64,000 bases of DNA from Bicyclus anynana (taxonomy: Eukaryota > Arthropoda > Insecta > Lepidoptera > Nymphalidae). Positions 21,826-32,529 of this stretch are shown piece after piece. The stretch lies in the NCBI RefSeq assembly GCF_947172395.1, contig NC_069086.1, positions 12,928,501 through 12,992,500 of the forward strand, given 5' to 3'. Position 1 is the first letter of the stretch, and each line of letters opens with the position of its first letter. The notes beneath the pieces were generated by a model. That model was not told the DNA's origin and did not search any database. It worked only from the letters and a program-made list of their open reading frames with translations. The position numbers and the translations under genes are program-made.

Positions 21826-22315
21826 ATACGAGTACATACCGATTCCGATAGCGGTAAATGAAGCCGATTCTTCGTTACACTGTATGTATGTACGATGTTT
21901 CACAATGTGAGAATCGATTTCACTTTAAGCCAAGCCTTATTATGAGCTTGTTTAAGTATTCTTGGAATTTAATTATTTATTTTCGACTTAATTATACCTA
22001 CATGTCTTTTGGTATTGTAAAACTTGTATATGCTCGGATGTTACTAATTCTTTAAATTCAAATTGAAATTTTTAGTAGTTTATTATAAAAACGTATGCAA
22101 TTGCCCTTAAAAGAACTACTATGTTTTTCTAATCTAGTGTGGTGTGCAACAATTTTATTTTTATTTTTGACAATAATATTATGACAATCACACCTTCTTT
22201 TAAAATTGCCAATGTTTTTATGTACATATACTAAATTCTCATATGTATATTGACTACGCACAGTCATTACTTTAATTTCTTTAAATTTTTCTCTTAACGT
22301 CTCTGCATACATATT

Positions 22316-22507
22316 ATTTTTTTTATTATTCTTTACAAGTTAGCCCTTGACTACAGTCTCACCTGATGGTAAATGATGATGCAGTCTAAGATGGAAGCGG
22401 GCTAACTTGTTAGGAGGAGAATGAAAATCCACACTCCTTTCGGCATCGTACCGGAACGCTAAATCGCTTGGCGGTACGTCTTTGTCGGTAGGGTGGTAAC
22501 TAACCAC
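22316..22507 (-). mobile_element. SINE-B, 5'-truncated
   Basis: Reversed SINE-B 3' half: T-run, then ACAAGTTAGCCCTTGACTAC, GGAAGCGGGCTAACTTGTTA and TTGGCGGTACGTCTTTG. The tRNA-like head is missing. Confidence 0.75.
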
Positions 22508-22904
22508 ACCCATTATGATTCTAATAATTAGGTAGTAATAGTGAAAATTATAGTTGTAATATAAAAAAGTACAATTTTCTTTTTACTTTTGTATTGCAGT
22601 GTCTTGGATATTTTAACTAGCTATAATGTACATACAGAATTTTTTAAAATTCAAAAGAGCACGCCACTTTGGAATTACAAATACAAATAAGGTTTATGGT
22701 AGGTACATATACCTGAATTATGGTGGTGTTAAAATTCGTTAACTAAAACAAAATAAATGATAATAGATGTGAATAGGAAAATAAGTCCATTTAAATAAAC
22801 TTAACCACTCTATAATATAAGTATTTAAATTTAAAAAGTTAAAAACAATTAACATATTATTTTCTTGATGCCCTAGTATAATTGTCTATAGTAAACTTTA
22901 TTTA
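22508..22904. other. No gene seen
   Basis: AT-rich sequence with no supported feature. Confidence 0.35.
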
Positions 22905-23176
22905 GAGCCGTGAGGTAGTGGGTTCGAATCCGGTCTGGGGCATGCATCTCCAACTTTTCAGTTGTTTGCATTTTAAGAAATTAAATATTACGTGTCTCAA
23001 ACTGTGAAGGAAAACATCGTGAGGAAACCTGCATACCAGAGAATTTACTTAATTCTCTGCGTGTGTTAAGTCTGCCAAACCGCATTGGGCCAGCGTGGTG
23101 GACTATTGGAATAACCCCTCTCATTCTGAGAGGAGACTCGAGCTCAGCAGTGAGCTGAATATGGGTTGATATTGAA
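22905..23176 (+). mobile_element. SINE-A, 5'-shortened
   Basis: The B-box GGTTCGAATCCGGTCTGGGG is present, followed by the full body and ATATGGGTTGATATTGAATA at the end. The A-box part is reduced to GCCGTGAGGTAGTGG. Confidence 0.75.
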
Positions 23177-23595
23177 TATATTGAAACTTTATTTAAAGAT
23201 AAACTAGTTATTATAATACTATCGATCCCAACATGTTGCATACAATACAATTTAGCAAGGAAAAGTGAAAATGCCCGCATCGCTGTTTAGACTATCGACG
23301 CAAATAGAACAAATAACGGCCTGAACTCACTCTCCGTTTTATCTGGACGTTTCACTGCGGCTGTGACGAAGCGAAATTATGATAAGTACTTATTGCATTA
23401 AAAAAAACGTTTTATAGTTCGTTTCATGTAGGATGGTGCGGGTGACAGTTCGTTTCACACTTGAAAGTTTGACGCTATTCACGGTAATTAACGTATTATG
23501 AACGTCATACAGCCGACTGTCACCGTACCCATGCTGTCTGAAAAACACTTTACTTTTTTTTAAAATATTATTAGCCTATTTATACAGCTGCTGCT

Positions 23596-23741
23596 GGCAG
23601 GTGGACTGACGACATCAAGCGAGTCGCAGGGATTCGCTGGATGCAGGTGGCTCAGTATCGTGATGTTTGGAAGTCCCTACAAAAGGCCTATGTCCTGCAG
23701 TGGACGTCCATCGGCTGATATGATGATGATGATGATGATTT
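23596..23741 (+). pseudogene. RTE-type LINE 3' end with (ATG)n tail
   Basis: The frame reads RWTDDIKRVAGIRWMQ and LQWTSIG before a TGA, then a GATATGATGATGATGATGAT tail. Short 5'-truncated copies with trinucleotide tails are typical of RTE-clade LINEs. Confidence 0.75.
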
Positions 23742-23771
23742 ATACAACCCAATAAGTAAATTCAATATTTT

Positions 23772-23850
23772 TTAACCGACTTCCAAAAAGGAGGAGGTTC
23801 TACGTTCGGCTGTATGTATGTTTTTTTTTGAAATGTACGTTCCTAATAAA
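23772..23850 (+). mobile_element. FB-element left-end fragment
   Basis: TTTAACCGACTTCCAAAAAGG, then AGGAGGTTCTACGTTCGGCT and GTATGTATG plus a T-run, identical in order to the start of the copy at 49988. Confidence 0.65.
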
Positions 23851-24149
23851 AGAAATGAATAAAAACCTGCTTTTTAACATTTAAGAATGTTTGGTTTATG
23901 TCTTTTAATTTATACAAAAAACACTCATAAAGTAATTGACCAATTTCCATGCTGTTTGGTCAAAGAGCATGGATATCTATCATTAATAGCTAGAGTTAGC
24001 TAGTAATTTGGTGCACGGATACTATAATTACTAGGGATTTGAGTTGACAAGCTAATCAAGCTATTATGACTTCCTGACGCAGTTGTTGTATTTTCAACAG
24101 AGATATTGTCTGAAGATGGATTCCCGTAATGATCAAGTCAACTTAGGAT

Positions 24150-24372
24150 TTTATATTTTCTAAATTGGCCTAGGTCTGGCCGACTGTGGCTAGTGATCTA
24201 GCATTCGACAAAGACGTACAAGTACGTTTAAGCAATTTAATGTTCCGGTATGATGCAGCGAAGAAACCGTCAGTTCAGAGGTATGGGTGGCTGAATAAAC
24301 TCCTAGGAAGTTCGCTTCCATCTCAACTGCATCTTTGCTTAACATCAGGTGAGATCGAACTTGTCACAGACT
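24150..24372 (+). mobile_element. SINE-B, degraded
   Basis: Retains AATTGGCCTAGGTCTGGCCG, TTCCGGTATGATGCAGCG-like text and GGTGAGATCGAACTTGTC at the expected spacing. The head is lost. Confidence 0.5.
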
Positions 24373-24470
24373 AAAATAACAATGGTTTAAAGGTTACAGA
24401 CAGCTAGGCTAGGCTAGGGACAGATATTTAAATTCATTATTTGTTATTTGCATGTCACTAGCAAAGATTA

Positions 24471-24693
24471 TAACACTAATATTATAAAGGCGAAAGTTTG
24501 TGTGTAAGTGTGTGTGTGTGTGTGTGTTTAAGTTTGTAACTTTATTCCTTTGCGCTGCAGCTACTGAAGCGATTTAGCTGAAATTTGGAATGGAAATAGA
24601 TTTCACTCTGGATTAACACTACTTTTCCCGGAAAATCCATGGTTCCCGCGGTATTTGTGAAAAACTGAATTCCACGAGGACGAAGTCCGCTAG
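24471..24693 (+). mobile_element. Helitron-like element with (TG)n
   Basis: Begins ACACTAATATTATAAAGGCG, holds a (TG)n run at about 24503-24528, and continues GCTGAAATTTGGAATGGAAA. It ends GAGGACGAAGTCCGCTAG, in which the hairpin loop is shortened. CTAG is at 24690-24693. Confidence 0.7.
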
Positions 24694-25063
24694 CAAAGCT
24701 ATAATATTTTATGAACCAAGGCTTGAAATATATAATATAGGATTATTGAAGGTAACGTATTATCAGAAGTTGTATTGATCTATAGATGCAGCGAAAGTAC
24801 TGGATGCAATGATGGTAGCTAGCATTTATATTGTTACATCACACGCATTTCAATGATGCCTCCGATTATGAAATACGGTAGGCTACGAAGTCACCAGTTC
24901 AAACCGACATATCTATTAGCTATTAGCAGTGCTTCCGTGCCATCATGATGATTTTGAAGAGATTAATGGATGACACAGTTAGTTTACATTATACAGTGCT
25001 AATCGGTTTTGCAATTTATTTAAGTGGTGAAATCAGTACCGCCGTATAAGCCGCATAAACGAT

Positions 25064-25255
25064 GACGCCGCGTGGTTTCACCCGCGTGGTTCTCGTCCCT
25101 GTAGGAGTACGGGGATAATATACAGCCTATAGCCTTCCTCGTTAAATGGGCTATCTAACACTGAAAGAATTTTTCAAATCAGACTAGTAGTTCCTGATAT
25201 TAGCGCTTTCAATCAATCAAACAAACAAACTTTTCAGATTTATATATTAGTATAG
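25064..25255 (-). mobile_element. Helitron-like element
   Basis: GCCGCGTGGTTTCACCCGCG at the left is the reversed hairpin. The family body follows, and TATATATTAGTATAGA at the right is the reversed TC 5' end. The CTAG has mutated. Confidence 0.7.
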
Positions 25256-25487
25256 AATATAGATATAGATACGGGGCCCCCGGATTACAGGGGTTCCTTA
25301 CGTATGAAAGCATATGGTAAAATGTAATCCACAATGTCACTGCTGATGCTTTCCGAAAAAAATATAAAAAACTGCTTAAAGAGTTTCACTTCAGTAATGA
25401 CAATAGTGAAAAAAGCAATCCTTTTTTCCACGGGTTAAGCATGCAGCCAAAAAATGGAAACATCCTTACTTAACCTATAGTTGCGAG

Positions 25488-25744
25488 CAAGGTTTCTCAA
25501 AGTGGGGTACGCGAACCCCTAGGGATTCGCCATTCGACTTCCGGAGGTTCGCGACAAGATTCCAAGTCAAAATTACTCCTAACATTGAATCCATTTGCGA
25601 CACGAAACAAGCACGCACATTAATATTACAAAGACATTTCTTTTGGTACTTTAGGTGCTATCTTTTAATCAAATAAGAACCTCATTTTCTCTCACATGGA
25701 AATTTTAACAGGGGTTCGTGGAACTGAAACTTTGAGAGACCCTG
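25488..25744. mobile_element. hAT-type MITE with 8-bp target duplication
   Basis: The left end CAAGGTTTCTCAAAGT and the right end read inwards CAGGGTCTCTCAAAGT match at 14 of 16 positions. The flanks GTTGCGAG (25480-25487) and GTTGTGAG (25745-25752) form an 8-bp duplication with one mismatch. An 8-bp duplication and a CAGGG...-type terminal sequence fit the hAT superfamily. At 257 bp it encodes no transposase. Confidence 0.8.
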
Positions 25745-26215
25745 GTTGTGAGTATTCTTCACCCCGCCCCTCTCCCCAACTAATTTTGATACAGGGTCCA
25801 GGATACCTTTCGTTGTTTAAAGTGAAATTAAGATAATTTACCCGCTATTGTTCGCCTCAGTTTCAACGCGTTAGTGACATAATTAACCGACTTCAAAAAG
25901 GAGGAGGTTCTCAATTCGGTCGGTATTTTTTTTTTTTTTTTTATGTATGTACACCGATTACTCAAAGACGCCTGGACCGATTTCAAAAATTCTTTTTTTG
26001 TTTGAAACTGTATAGTCCCCATTTGGTCCCATTGCCATCATGACAAGATCTGATGATGGAATCCTGGAGAAATTGAGAGGAACTTTCGAAAATTATATGG
26101 GTGTCTAGTGTGTTCGTGAACTTTTCCATTTAGTGCCTTTAAGTAATACAAAATTATGAAGGTTTAAAATCGATCTGATGATGGAGTCATAAAACAGACG
26201 AGGGAACTCCTTGGC

Positions 26216-26590
26216 GATTTACAGCAGTTACCTTGTGTTTGGGCTTGATTAATTTGTCTTAATGAGAACTTTCCACATAGATAGGTTGTGACTGTCATTT
26301 AGGGGTTTGGTGATGAAGACCAAGGACAATTAAGGGAACTCCTTAACAGTTAACAGTAACTACCTTGTGTTTGGCCTTGATTAATTCGTATTGCTGAGAA
26401 CTTTCTACCTAGATGAGTTGTGTCTGTTATTAGGGGTCTGATGATGAAGACCAAGTTCAATTGTCAATTAAGGGAACCCCTTAACGGTTTACGGTAGCTA
26501 CCTTGTGCTTGGGCTTGATTAAATTGTATAGCTGAGAATTTTGTACCAAGATGGGTTGTGACTGTCATTAGGGGTCTGATGTATTCGTTT
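26216..26590 (+). repeat. Direct repeats inside FB copy 1
   Basis: Units start near 26216, 26349 and 26486 and share CTACCTTGTGTTTGG-type text, GAGAACTTTCYACCTAGATG and GGGGTCTGATGATGAAGACC. The equivalent array in copy 2 has four units of exactly 130 bp. Confidence 0.8.
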
Positions 26591-26623
26591 GAGATGAAAT
26601 TTTACACTAAAAATTGAAAAATA

Positions 26624-26985
26624 ATAAAAATTTTAATAAAAAAAATACAACCGACTTCAAAACCTAAAAACGTACCCACTAAACTAAAAAGCGAAAAATA
26701 ACATCATAATATGTTCTACCTGCTGATCAGTATGAAGTCAGTGCTTAGCCGGTGTTGTCTTAATTTAAGCCATTTCTGACAGGACCACATGAAACAACAT
26801 TGTCTGCAAAATCTAAATCTATAAGATATGCTCACATGGCTTGAATTAATACATCACCGGCTTAGCACCGCCTTCATACTGATCAGCAGGTAGAACATAT
26901 TATGATGTTATTTTTCGCTTTTTAGTTTAGTGGGTACGTTTTTAGGTTTTGAAGTCGGTTGTATTTTTTTTATTAAAATTTTTAT
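26624..26985. repeat. Long palindrome ending FB copy 1
   Basis: The arms 26624-26737 and 26872-26985 (114 nt each) are perfectly complementary by direct comparison. The central 134 nt (26738-26871) still pairs partly but with many mismatches. A transcript or single strand would form a very stable stem. Confidence 0.9.
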
Positions 26986-27002
26986 AGTATAAAATCGTTG
27001 AG

Positions 27003-27008
<6 letters not shown>

Positions 27009-27032
<24 letters not shown>
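27009..27032. repeat. (AAT)n microsatellite
   Basis: Uninterrupted TAA repeat of about 24 bp just outside the X/FB composite. Confidence 0.85.
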
Positions 27033-27033
<1 letters not shown>

Positions 27034-27160
27034 GCAAGCACAGGTGCACTCTCTTTTCCCTCACTCTCGAAATCCGATGGGATGGCAGACCAACACGACC
27101 GGTGAGAGATCAGACGCAGGACCGACGGCTTTACGTGCGACAACTTTCCAACTCCAGGCT
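27033..27160 (-). mobile_element. LINE 3' fragment
   Basis: Reverse of the segment at 19733-19915: CACGTAAAGCCGTCGGTCCT and GCGTCTGATCTCTCACC on the minus strand, then CTCGAGAGTGAGGGAAAAGA. The (AAT)n run abuts its 3' end, so it may be the element's own tail. Confidence 0.55.
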
Positions 27161-27518
27161 GCTACTAAGCTTTTCCTTGTAAGAAATTTTTTTTTTTTCG
27201 TTGAGAACCAATTTTTTTTCGTTGGCCAGACCTGACCAATGAGACAGTTGTTGTTGCAATCGTTAAGCATGCCAGTATCAGAACAAAAACGTCGGTTAAT
27301 TCGTTAAATATAGTGCAAGATATGAAGTTTCTTCAATATGCAGACGTTACAATATATAGTCCGATTCATATGGGAGCGTAGTCATGCGTGATTCCGCAGT
27401 ACGGCGCCGCGGCGCGCTGTGCTCAATGCAGCATTGAAAGGGGAACGTTGCGTGCACACGCATTTCATATGTGCCCGTATGCTAGAACAGACGCCTTGAA
27501 CAAATTTTTATACTGTTA
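27161..27518. other. No gene seen; GC-rich patch
   Basis: 27395-27445 is GC-rich (GCAGTACGGCGCCGCGGCGC). No reading frame or known repeat is supported. Confidence 0.3.
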
Positions 27519-27975
27519 CTAGCGGACGCCCGCGACTTCGTCCGCATGGAATTTAGTTTTTCACAATGAAATGAAATTAAATTTATTGCTCTTTACATCG
27601 GTGCTGAGGAACCTTATTTAAGTTTGAAAAAACCTCAGGATCCTCGCTCTTCCTACTTATTAAAATTTTCTGGTATTTTATTTAGAAATCAATACAGGAG
27701 TAATAAAAATTAAAACTAACATGTATATAGAATAATTATGTGTGTGTATGTGTTCGTGTGTGCGTGCGTGCATGTGTGCGTGCATGTGTGTGTACATCAG
27801 CGTGATGTATGTATTGTAATAATTTTGTATTGTTTCACAAATTCCTCGGGAACCATGAATTTTTCCGGGATAAAAAGTAGCCTATGTGTTAATCCATGCT
27901 GTAATATATCTCATTACCAAATTTCAGCTAATTCGGTTCAGTAGTCGAGACGTGAAAGAGTGACAAACATTAATC
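27519..27975 (-). mobile_element. Helitron-like element with internal insertion
   Basis: CTAGCGGACGCCCGCGACTT at 27519 is the reversed 3' end. The body phrase TTTAGTTTTTCACAA stops at 27566 and resumes as TTTCACAAATTCCTCGGGAA near 27833. The intervening ~265 bp, which includes a (TG)/(CG) mixed run at 27738-27792, is an insertion. Confidence 0.65.
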
Positions 27976-27996
27976 TCATCAAAATTATCAGTTTCC

Positions 27997-28233
27997 GCAA
28001 ATCTGGCACAATGCGAAATGGCAAACTTCACATACGCAGAGAATTAAGAAAAATCTCTGGTATGCAGTTTTCCTCACCAGGTTTTGTTTTTCCTTTACCG
28101 TTTGAGACACGTGATATTCAACTTCTTAAAATGCACACGTCTGAAAAGTTGGAGGTGCATACTCCGGACTGGATTCGAACCCACACTCTCCGGAATCGGA
28201 GGCAGAGGTCATATCCACTGGGCTATCACGGCA
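27997..28233 (-). mobile_element. SINE-A, 3'-truncated
   Basis: The reversed head is intact, with CCGTGATAGCCCAGTGGATA and a GGTTCGAATCC-like B box. The body runs to AAGTTTGCC and stops before the tail. Confidence 0.75.
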
Positions 28234-28414
28234 GGTACACAGATTGGAATGTTTGTTTCGATAGTGACTAACGCTGCACTATTTAATGTGGGACTAATTA
28301 AATTAATTATTCCATGAAGGCATGCGGTCACGATTATAATGGTTGGCAAATGGCTGATGATAAGTAGGTACCTACTTAAGTTGTTATGCCAATATATGGA
28401 GTGGCTAACCGCAT

Positions 28415-28563
28415 TAGCCCTCATTCGCACGAGAGTTTTTTTAACGGACGTTAAAAAGGCGTTCAAATAAAGTATGAAGCTAAATGAAGGTCTATTTATT
28501 TAAAAACGCTGTCGTGTGAACATATACTTGGGAATGCATTTGTTGTATTTGAACGCTTTTTTG
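28415..28563 (+). mobile_element. TIR element Y, copy 2, truncated
   Basis: TAGCCCTCATTCGCACGAGA matches the end of the copy at 11547, but only one internal unit is present. The right TIR is replaced by SINE-B, which begins immediately after GAACGCTTTTTTGA. Confidence 0.7.
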
Positions 28564-28868
28564 ACGACCTCCGTGGCGCAATGGTATGCGCGGTGGATTT
28601 ACAAAACGGAGGTCCTGGGTTCGATCCCCGGCTGGGCAGATTGAGATTTTCTTAATTGGTCCAGGTCTGGCTGGTGGAAGGTTTCGGCCGTGGCTAGTTA
28701 CCACCCTACCGCCAAAAAGGTACAGCCAAGCGATTTAGCGTTCCGGTACGATGCCGTGTAGAAACTGAAAGGGGTGTGGATTTTTGTCCTCCTTCTTACA
28801 AGTTAGCCCGCTTCCATCTAAGATTACATCATCACTGGTGAGATTGTAGTCAAGGGCTAACTTGTAAA
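28564..28868 (+). mobile_element. SINE-B, full length
   Basis: Head CCTCCGTGGCGCAATGGTAT (A box) and GGTTCGATCCCCGGCTGGGC (B box). The body has GGTCTGGCTGGTGGAAGG and TTCCGGTACGATGCCGTGTA, then GTAGTCAAGGGCTAACTTGT. It is a RNA polymerase III type retroposon. Inserted into element Y. Confidence 0.85.
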
Positions 28869-28987
28869 CACTTGGCTGGGCTTATACTCGTATTGAGGTT
28901 TGAGGCTGGACTTGAAATTGTTTACATACCAACAATTTTCCAATGATGAATCTTTGAGAAAAAATCTAAAAAATAACAAAATAGTAA

Positions 28988-29166
28988 AATCATCATCATC
29001 ATATCAGCTGATGGACGTCCACTGCATGACATGGGTCTTTTGTCGGGACTTCTAAACATCTTAAGCTGCCTGTATCCAGCGAATTTCTGCGAATCGCTTG
29101 ATGTCGTCAGCCCACCTGGGTCGACCAACACTGCGCTTTCTAGTGCGGAATCGCCATTCCAGCAAC
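28988..29166 (-). pseudogene. RTE-type LINE 3' end
   Basis: The tail ATGATGATGATTTT and GGACGTCCATCAGCTGATAT are read on the minus strand. The C-terminal coding part continues to LLEWRFRTRKRSVGRPRWAD-type text with a frameshift. It is cut where SINE-D abuts. Confidence 0.7.
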
Positions 29167-29188
29167 TTTTTTTTTACTATTTTTTTTA

Positions 29189-29395
29189 AAAAAAAGGATA
29201 TTTGCCGTATTTTTTTAAATTTGACCAATATTCCCATTTCCCTCCAACTAGTCGGGAAAGACTGTATTAGGAGTGGGTACGACAATAGACCAATGGTCCG
29301 GGGATCGAACCACCACCCCTCTGTGTTAAGTTCGACCGTTCTTACCGTTGAGCAGCTATATTTGCCTTTGGACTTTTTTATAAAATTATGCACTC
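29189..29395 (-). mobile_element. SINE-D, tRNA-derived
   Basis: On the minus strand AGCTGCTCAACGGTAAGAAC then GGTGGTTCGATCCCCGGACC gives A- and B-box-like sequences. The body is CTATTGTCGTACCCACTCCT and GGAGGGAAATGGGAATATTG. It lies next to, and probably in, the RTE fragment. Confidence 0.6.
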
Positions 29396-29901
29396 TGTGT
29401 GCAGTTTGTTTCAATTAAAACCATTTTTTTTATTTAAAAAAAATGGTACTTTTGTACATAATATAATATGAATTTTGATTAAAATATTTTTGTATATATT
29501 TGACAAAACATGCAGTGAATACATATAAAGTTCCGCCCAAAATACCCAAATGTATAAAGTGTATAAAAAAAATGTGTAAAAAATGTATAAAGTGCCTAGT
29601 TATGAAAAATTCATCAAAATAAATCAGATTGTCACTTATACTGTTAATACAAACGATAGTGCGTGGGGCGATGTAATCAGTGCCGACGTTATTGCTGGCA
29701 CAATGTAATTGGGCCCTTTACTTTATCTAATTAAACTGGACGACAATCATAACTGTCACCGTTTAGTAATTGTACAGTTAGGAAATACAAAATATTACGC
29801 CGTCTAAGTAAATATAAGTTCGATAAGGTAGATATATCCGTAAAATCAAACCTCTAACCTCGACGACAACGAGACCTCTAACGAAAACCACAACATTTCA
29901 A
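29396..29901. other. No gene seen
   Basis: AT-rich, with local AAATGTATAAAGTG duplications near 29547-29595. No gene is supported. Confidence 0.35.
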
Positions 29902-30098
29902 ATTGCGATCTATTCACTATTTTGGTCTTTATTATCAACCTATTAAAATAAACATTAAATCAATTGACAAAATGCCATTTACCTACTGTGTATATACTGG
30001 TGATATCCACCATTTAGCACCGGGTGACATTTTTACATAGAATCACATTTTCGTATTTGTCAACTAGCATACGTCAAAGATAGCGAATTAGCCTGCAG
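29902..30098. mobile_element. TIR element W, copy 2
   Basis: Shares TTGGTCTTTATTATCAACCT and CAACTAGCATACGTCAAAGA with copy 1, and ends TTAGCCTGCAG. It is slightly longer, with an extra ACTGGTGATATCCACC-type segment. Confidence 0.6.
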
Positions 30099-30411
30099 GT
30101 CGTCAAATAGGTAGATAAGTAGATACGAGTATAATTATTATGTAAGAGTGTCAAAGTATCAAATTAAAATGTCTATCACAGTTTCAACTCCAATGTTTAT
30201 TCATAAAATCTTACGAATGGTACCTACAGAGTAAAGTTTAATCACCAGATAATAAAGTTAACGGAGTTGACAACGTCTCGGCGGCCGACAACTTTTACAT
30301 TTGCAAGTCAACTAAGTAACTACATTGCAGTTTCCGCTGTACTTAAATTCTGTCGGGTCATTTAAGTAATATTAAATCTAAAGATGTTTTGTAACTAACT
30401 AATGTTATAAA

Positions 30412-30611
30412 CTAGCTGAAGCCGCGCGGTTTCATCCGCGTGGTTCCCGTTTCCGTACGAATACGGGGATAATATATAGCCCATAGCCTTCCTCGATAAA
30501 TGGGCTATCTAACACTGAAAGAATTTTTCAAATTGGATCAGTAGTTCCTGAGATTAGCGCGTTCAATGAAACAAACAAACAAACTCTTCAGCTTTATAGT
30601 ATTAATATAGA
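30412..30611 (-). mobile_element. Helitron-like element, full length
   Basis: Reversed: CTAG at 30412-30415 preceded by A, hairpin GCCGCGCGGTTTCATCCGCG, the complete family body, and GTATTAATATAGA followed by T at the 5' end. Confidence 0.75.
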
Positions 30612-30990
30612 TGCGAATGTTTGTTTGTTTGTTAACTTTTTCCTGCTTAACTTCTAAACAGATCTTGACGAAATTTGGCATATAGATAGATATATTGCAT
30701 TCCGGATTGCATCCCTTATGCCTTTAACGCTTTTCGTAACGTGACGATTTCTACCACCGAAACGGAGCGAGGCAGCGAAGCCAAGAAACGGACAAATATT
30801 AACCAATAGGATTTCACAAAATCTAATGTCCTCTTAAGTGGACAGGGGACTTGCAAGCTAGTTTAAAAATTTATATAAAATCGGTAAGCGGAGCGGAGGA
30901 AACGGAGCGGGATTAAATAAATTAAATTTAGCATTTATTTATTTAACATAGTCTGCAACTCCGCTCCGCACCCTCGTTCCGCGCTGGTGG
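30612..30990. repeat. Dispersed repeat candidate
   Basis: Starts GCGAATGTTTGTTTGTTTG and includes TTGACGAAATTTGGCATATA and CGGAGCGGAGGAAACGGAGC. It resembles a repeat that reads like the Helitron leader but belongs to a different family. No second copy is seen here. Confidence 0.35.
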
Positions 30991-31194
30991 ACAAGCAGCC
31001 TAACTCTACTGTAAACCTATTGTACTGTAAGTGCACAAAGCTTGTGTTATAAACGAGTATAACAATTGACCGAACCAAAAGTATAAACCAAAAAACTCGA
31101 TGTCCTAAAGTAAGTATACTAAATCTAGATGTAATATGATTGAAATAAATGACAAATGATTCTAGTTTCGTAATAATTCATTAAACTGTCTCCT

Positions 31195-31310
31195 TCGCAA
31201 AGGACATCGTCTTCGAGGCTGACATGTACTTCGTCAGTACAAAGTCATTTTCCTTCCTCTTAGCAATTTATCTCGGACATTTTCCGGAAAATGAAATGTA
31301 AGGTTTGCAA
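31195..31310. other. Codon-like GC-rich island, unassigned
   Basis: One plus frame reads SFAKDIVFEADMYFVSTKSF before continuing about 18 more residues to a stop. The minus strand is also open over the same stretch for about 24 codons. Third positions are strikingly G/C in an AT-rich background. No start, convincing splice sites or known domain are seen, so this is either a small exon, a remnant or chance. Confidence 0.25.
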
Positions 31311-31559
31311 GTAATTGACATCTTTACGCCTACAACCAAAACATCTGCTGGTGATCTTATGATAAACATTTGTTGGGCTATAATCTCAAGCAAGTATAGA
31401 TTTTTGTTTTCTTTATTGACTTTTAACGCATGACTTGGTCTCACTTGATATTAAGTAACGATGCAGTCGATAGTATCGCGGTAACTTAAAAGTGTCTACG
31501 GCTGACATTTTACACGACGTCTCGACAATATATGTGCCTATAACGTCAGCCACTGACGA

Positions 31560-31690
31560 TCATGCACACATGCCTGCAGCGCTAACGGCATGAGATCCGA
31601 TAAAACTGATCGTGTGTTAGTTGGCATGTTGTCATGCACATCGCGATCAATACACGATTAGTTTTATCGACTTTTAAATTTATTGAGAAA
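31560..31690. repeat. Dispersed repeat related to 33775-33930
   Basis: Both have a CTGATCGTGTRTT-like core (read on opposite strands), GTCATGCAC and a TGCAGCG or CTGCAG word. The match is short and diverged. Confidence 0.35.
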
Positions 31691-31762
31691 CTATTATTCT
31701 GCATAATTCGTTATACCTAAGTATTCTTGTATATCCTAAAAACTTATTACGTTTACCTTACT

Positions 31763-31805
31763 AATTTACGTTACGTTACACATAACGTTTAACGTAACGT
31801 AAATT
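31763..31805. repeat. Perfect 16-bp hairpin rich in ACGT
   Basis: AATTTACGTTACGTTA at 31763-31778 is exactly complementary to 31790-31805, with an 11-nt loop. Each arm holds two ACGT cores. Confidence 0.7.
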
Positions 31806-32235
31806 ATCACTTGTGTTGTATATTATGAATGAAAAATCTTTTAAGGTTTTACGCTTAGTTGGAGGGTAAAGGAAAAGTGTTCCTATTTAAAAAGGCGTAA
31901 CTACCTACCTATTATATTTTTTAATTAAAACTATATACACCTGCCACCTCGCACACAATCCAAGATCTAACTCCAGTACTTATGTGTGTCACCATAAAAA
32001 TCTGTATCATTTGAAAGGTCTATTAAATTATTGTGACCTTTCTCCGAGGTCATAATAATTGTTAACGTGTTCAGAATGTTTAGCGCTGTCAATTGCAATG
32101 CAGCTGTAATCCGAGAGCATTGCGCAAACATGACACGAGCCCATGTTTTAATAGCCACGCGGTTTTACTCGCACTTTTGTTTGAGCTAATTAATTAATTG
32201 TTGTAACATGATGTTATCATTATACTAATATAAAA

Positions 32236-32520
32236 AAGGCGTGATAGCCCAGTGGATATGATTTCTGCCTCTGATTCCGGAGGGTGTGGGTTCTAATCCG
32301 GTCCATGCTCCAACTTTTCAGTTAAATATCACGTGTCTCAAACAGTGAAGGAAAACATCGTGAGGAAACCTGCATACCACAGAATTTTCTTAATCCTCTG
32401 CGTGTGTGAAGTCTGCCAATCTGCATTGGGCCAGTAGTGGACTATTGGCTTAACCCCTCTCATTCTGAGAGGAGAGTCGAGCTCAGAAGTGAGTCGAAGG
32501 GTTGATAACGACGATAACGA
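32236..32520 (+). mobile_element. SINE-A, near full length
   Basis: Head GGCGTGATAGCCCAGTGGAT, a slightly altered B box GGTTCTAATCCGG, full body and a GATAACGACGATAACGAC tail. A 20-30-bp internal deletion removes the CAGTTGTGTGCATTTTAAG part. Confidence 0.8.
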
Positions 32521-32529
32521 CAAATATTA

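Larger units (their letters stand above)
25885..26985 (+). mobile_element. FB element copy 1
   Basis: The left end AACCGACTTCAAAAAGGAGG is followed by a T-run, GGACCGATTTCAAAAATTCT, GATCTGATGATGGAATCCTG, three ~135-bp direct repeats and a long terminal palindrome ending GAAGTCGGTTGTATT. The outer ends are thus also inverted (AACCGACTTC). No protein is encoded. It could be a non-autonomous DNA element of foldback type, or a retroelement tail with unusual structure. Confidence 0.75.
25808..27000 (+). mobile_element. TIR element X right part, split by FB
   Basis: 25808-25884 carries the X phrases GTGAAATTAAGATAATTTAC and CGCCTCAGTTTCAACGCGTT. The terminal TAGTATAAAATCGTTG of X reappears at 26985-27000, after the FB element. 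FB therefore inserted close to the right end of an X copy. Confidence 0.6.

Noticed and set aside
28564..28640. Possible tRNA gene (GTGGCGCAATGGTATGCGCG with GGTTCGATCCC)
   Set aside because: The same tRNA-like head recurs at 34.5, 38.0, 47.8 and 48.1 kb joined to the same SINE body and tail.
28492..28704. Minus frame containing CPAGDRTQDLRFVNPPRIPL, also seen over other SINE-B copies (47651, 48087)
   Set aside because: It recurs wherever SINE-B occurs and is read from its tRNA-like head, so it is a repeat shadow and not a conserved protein.
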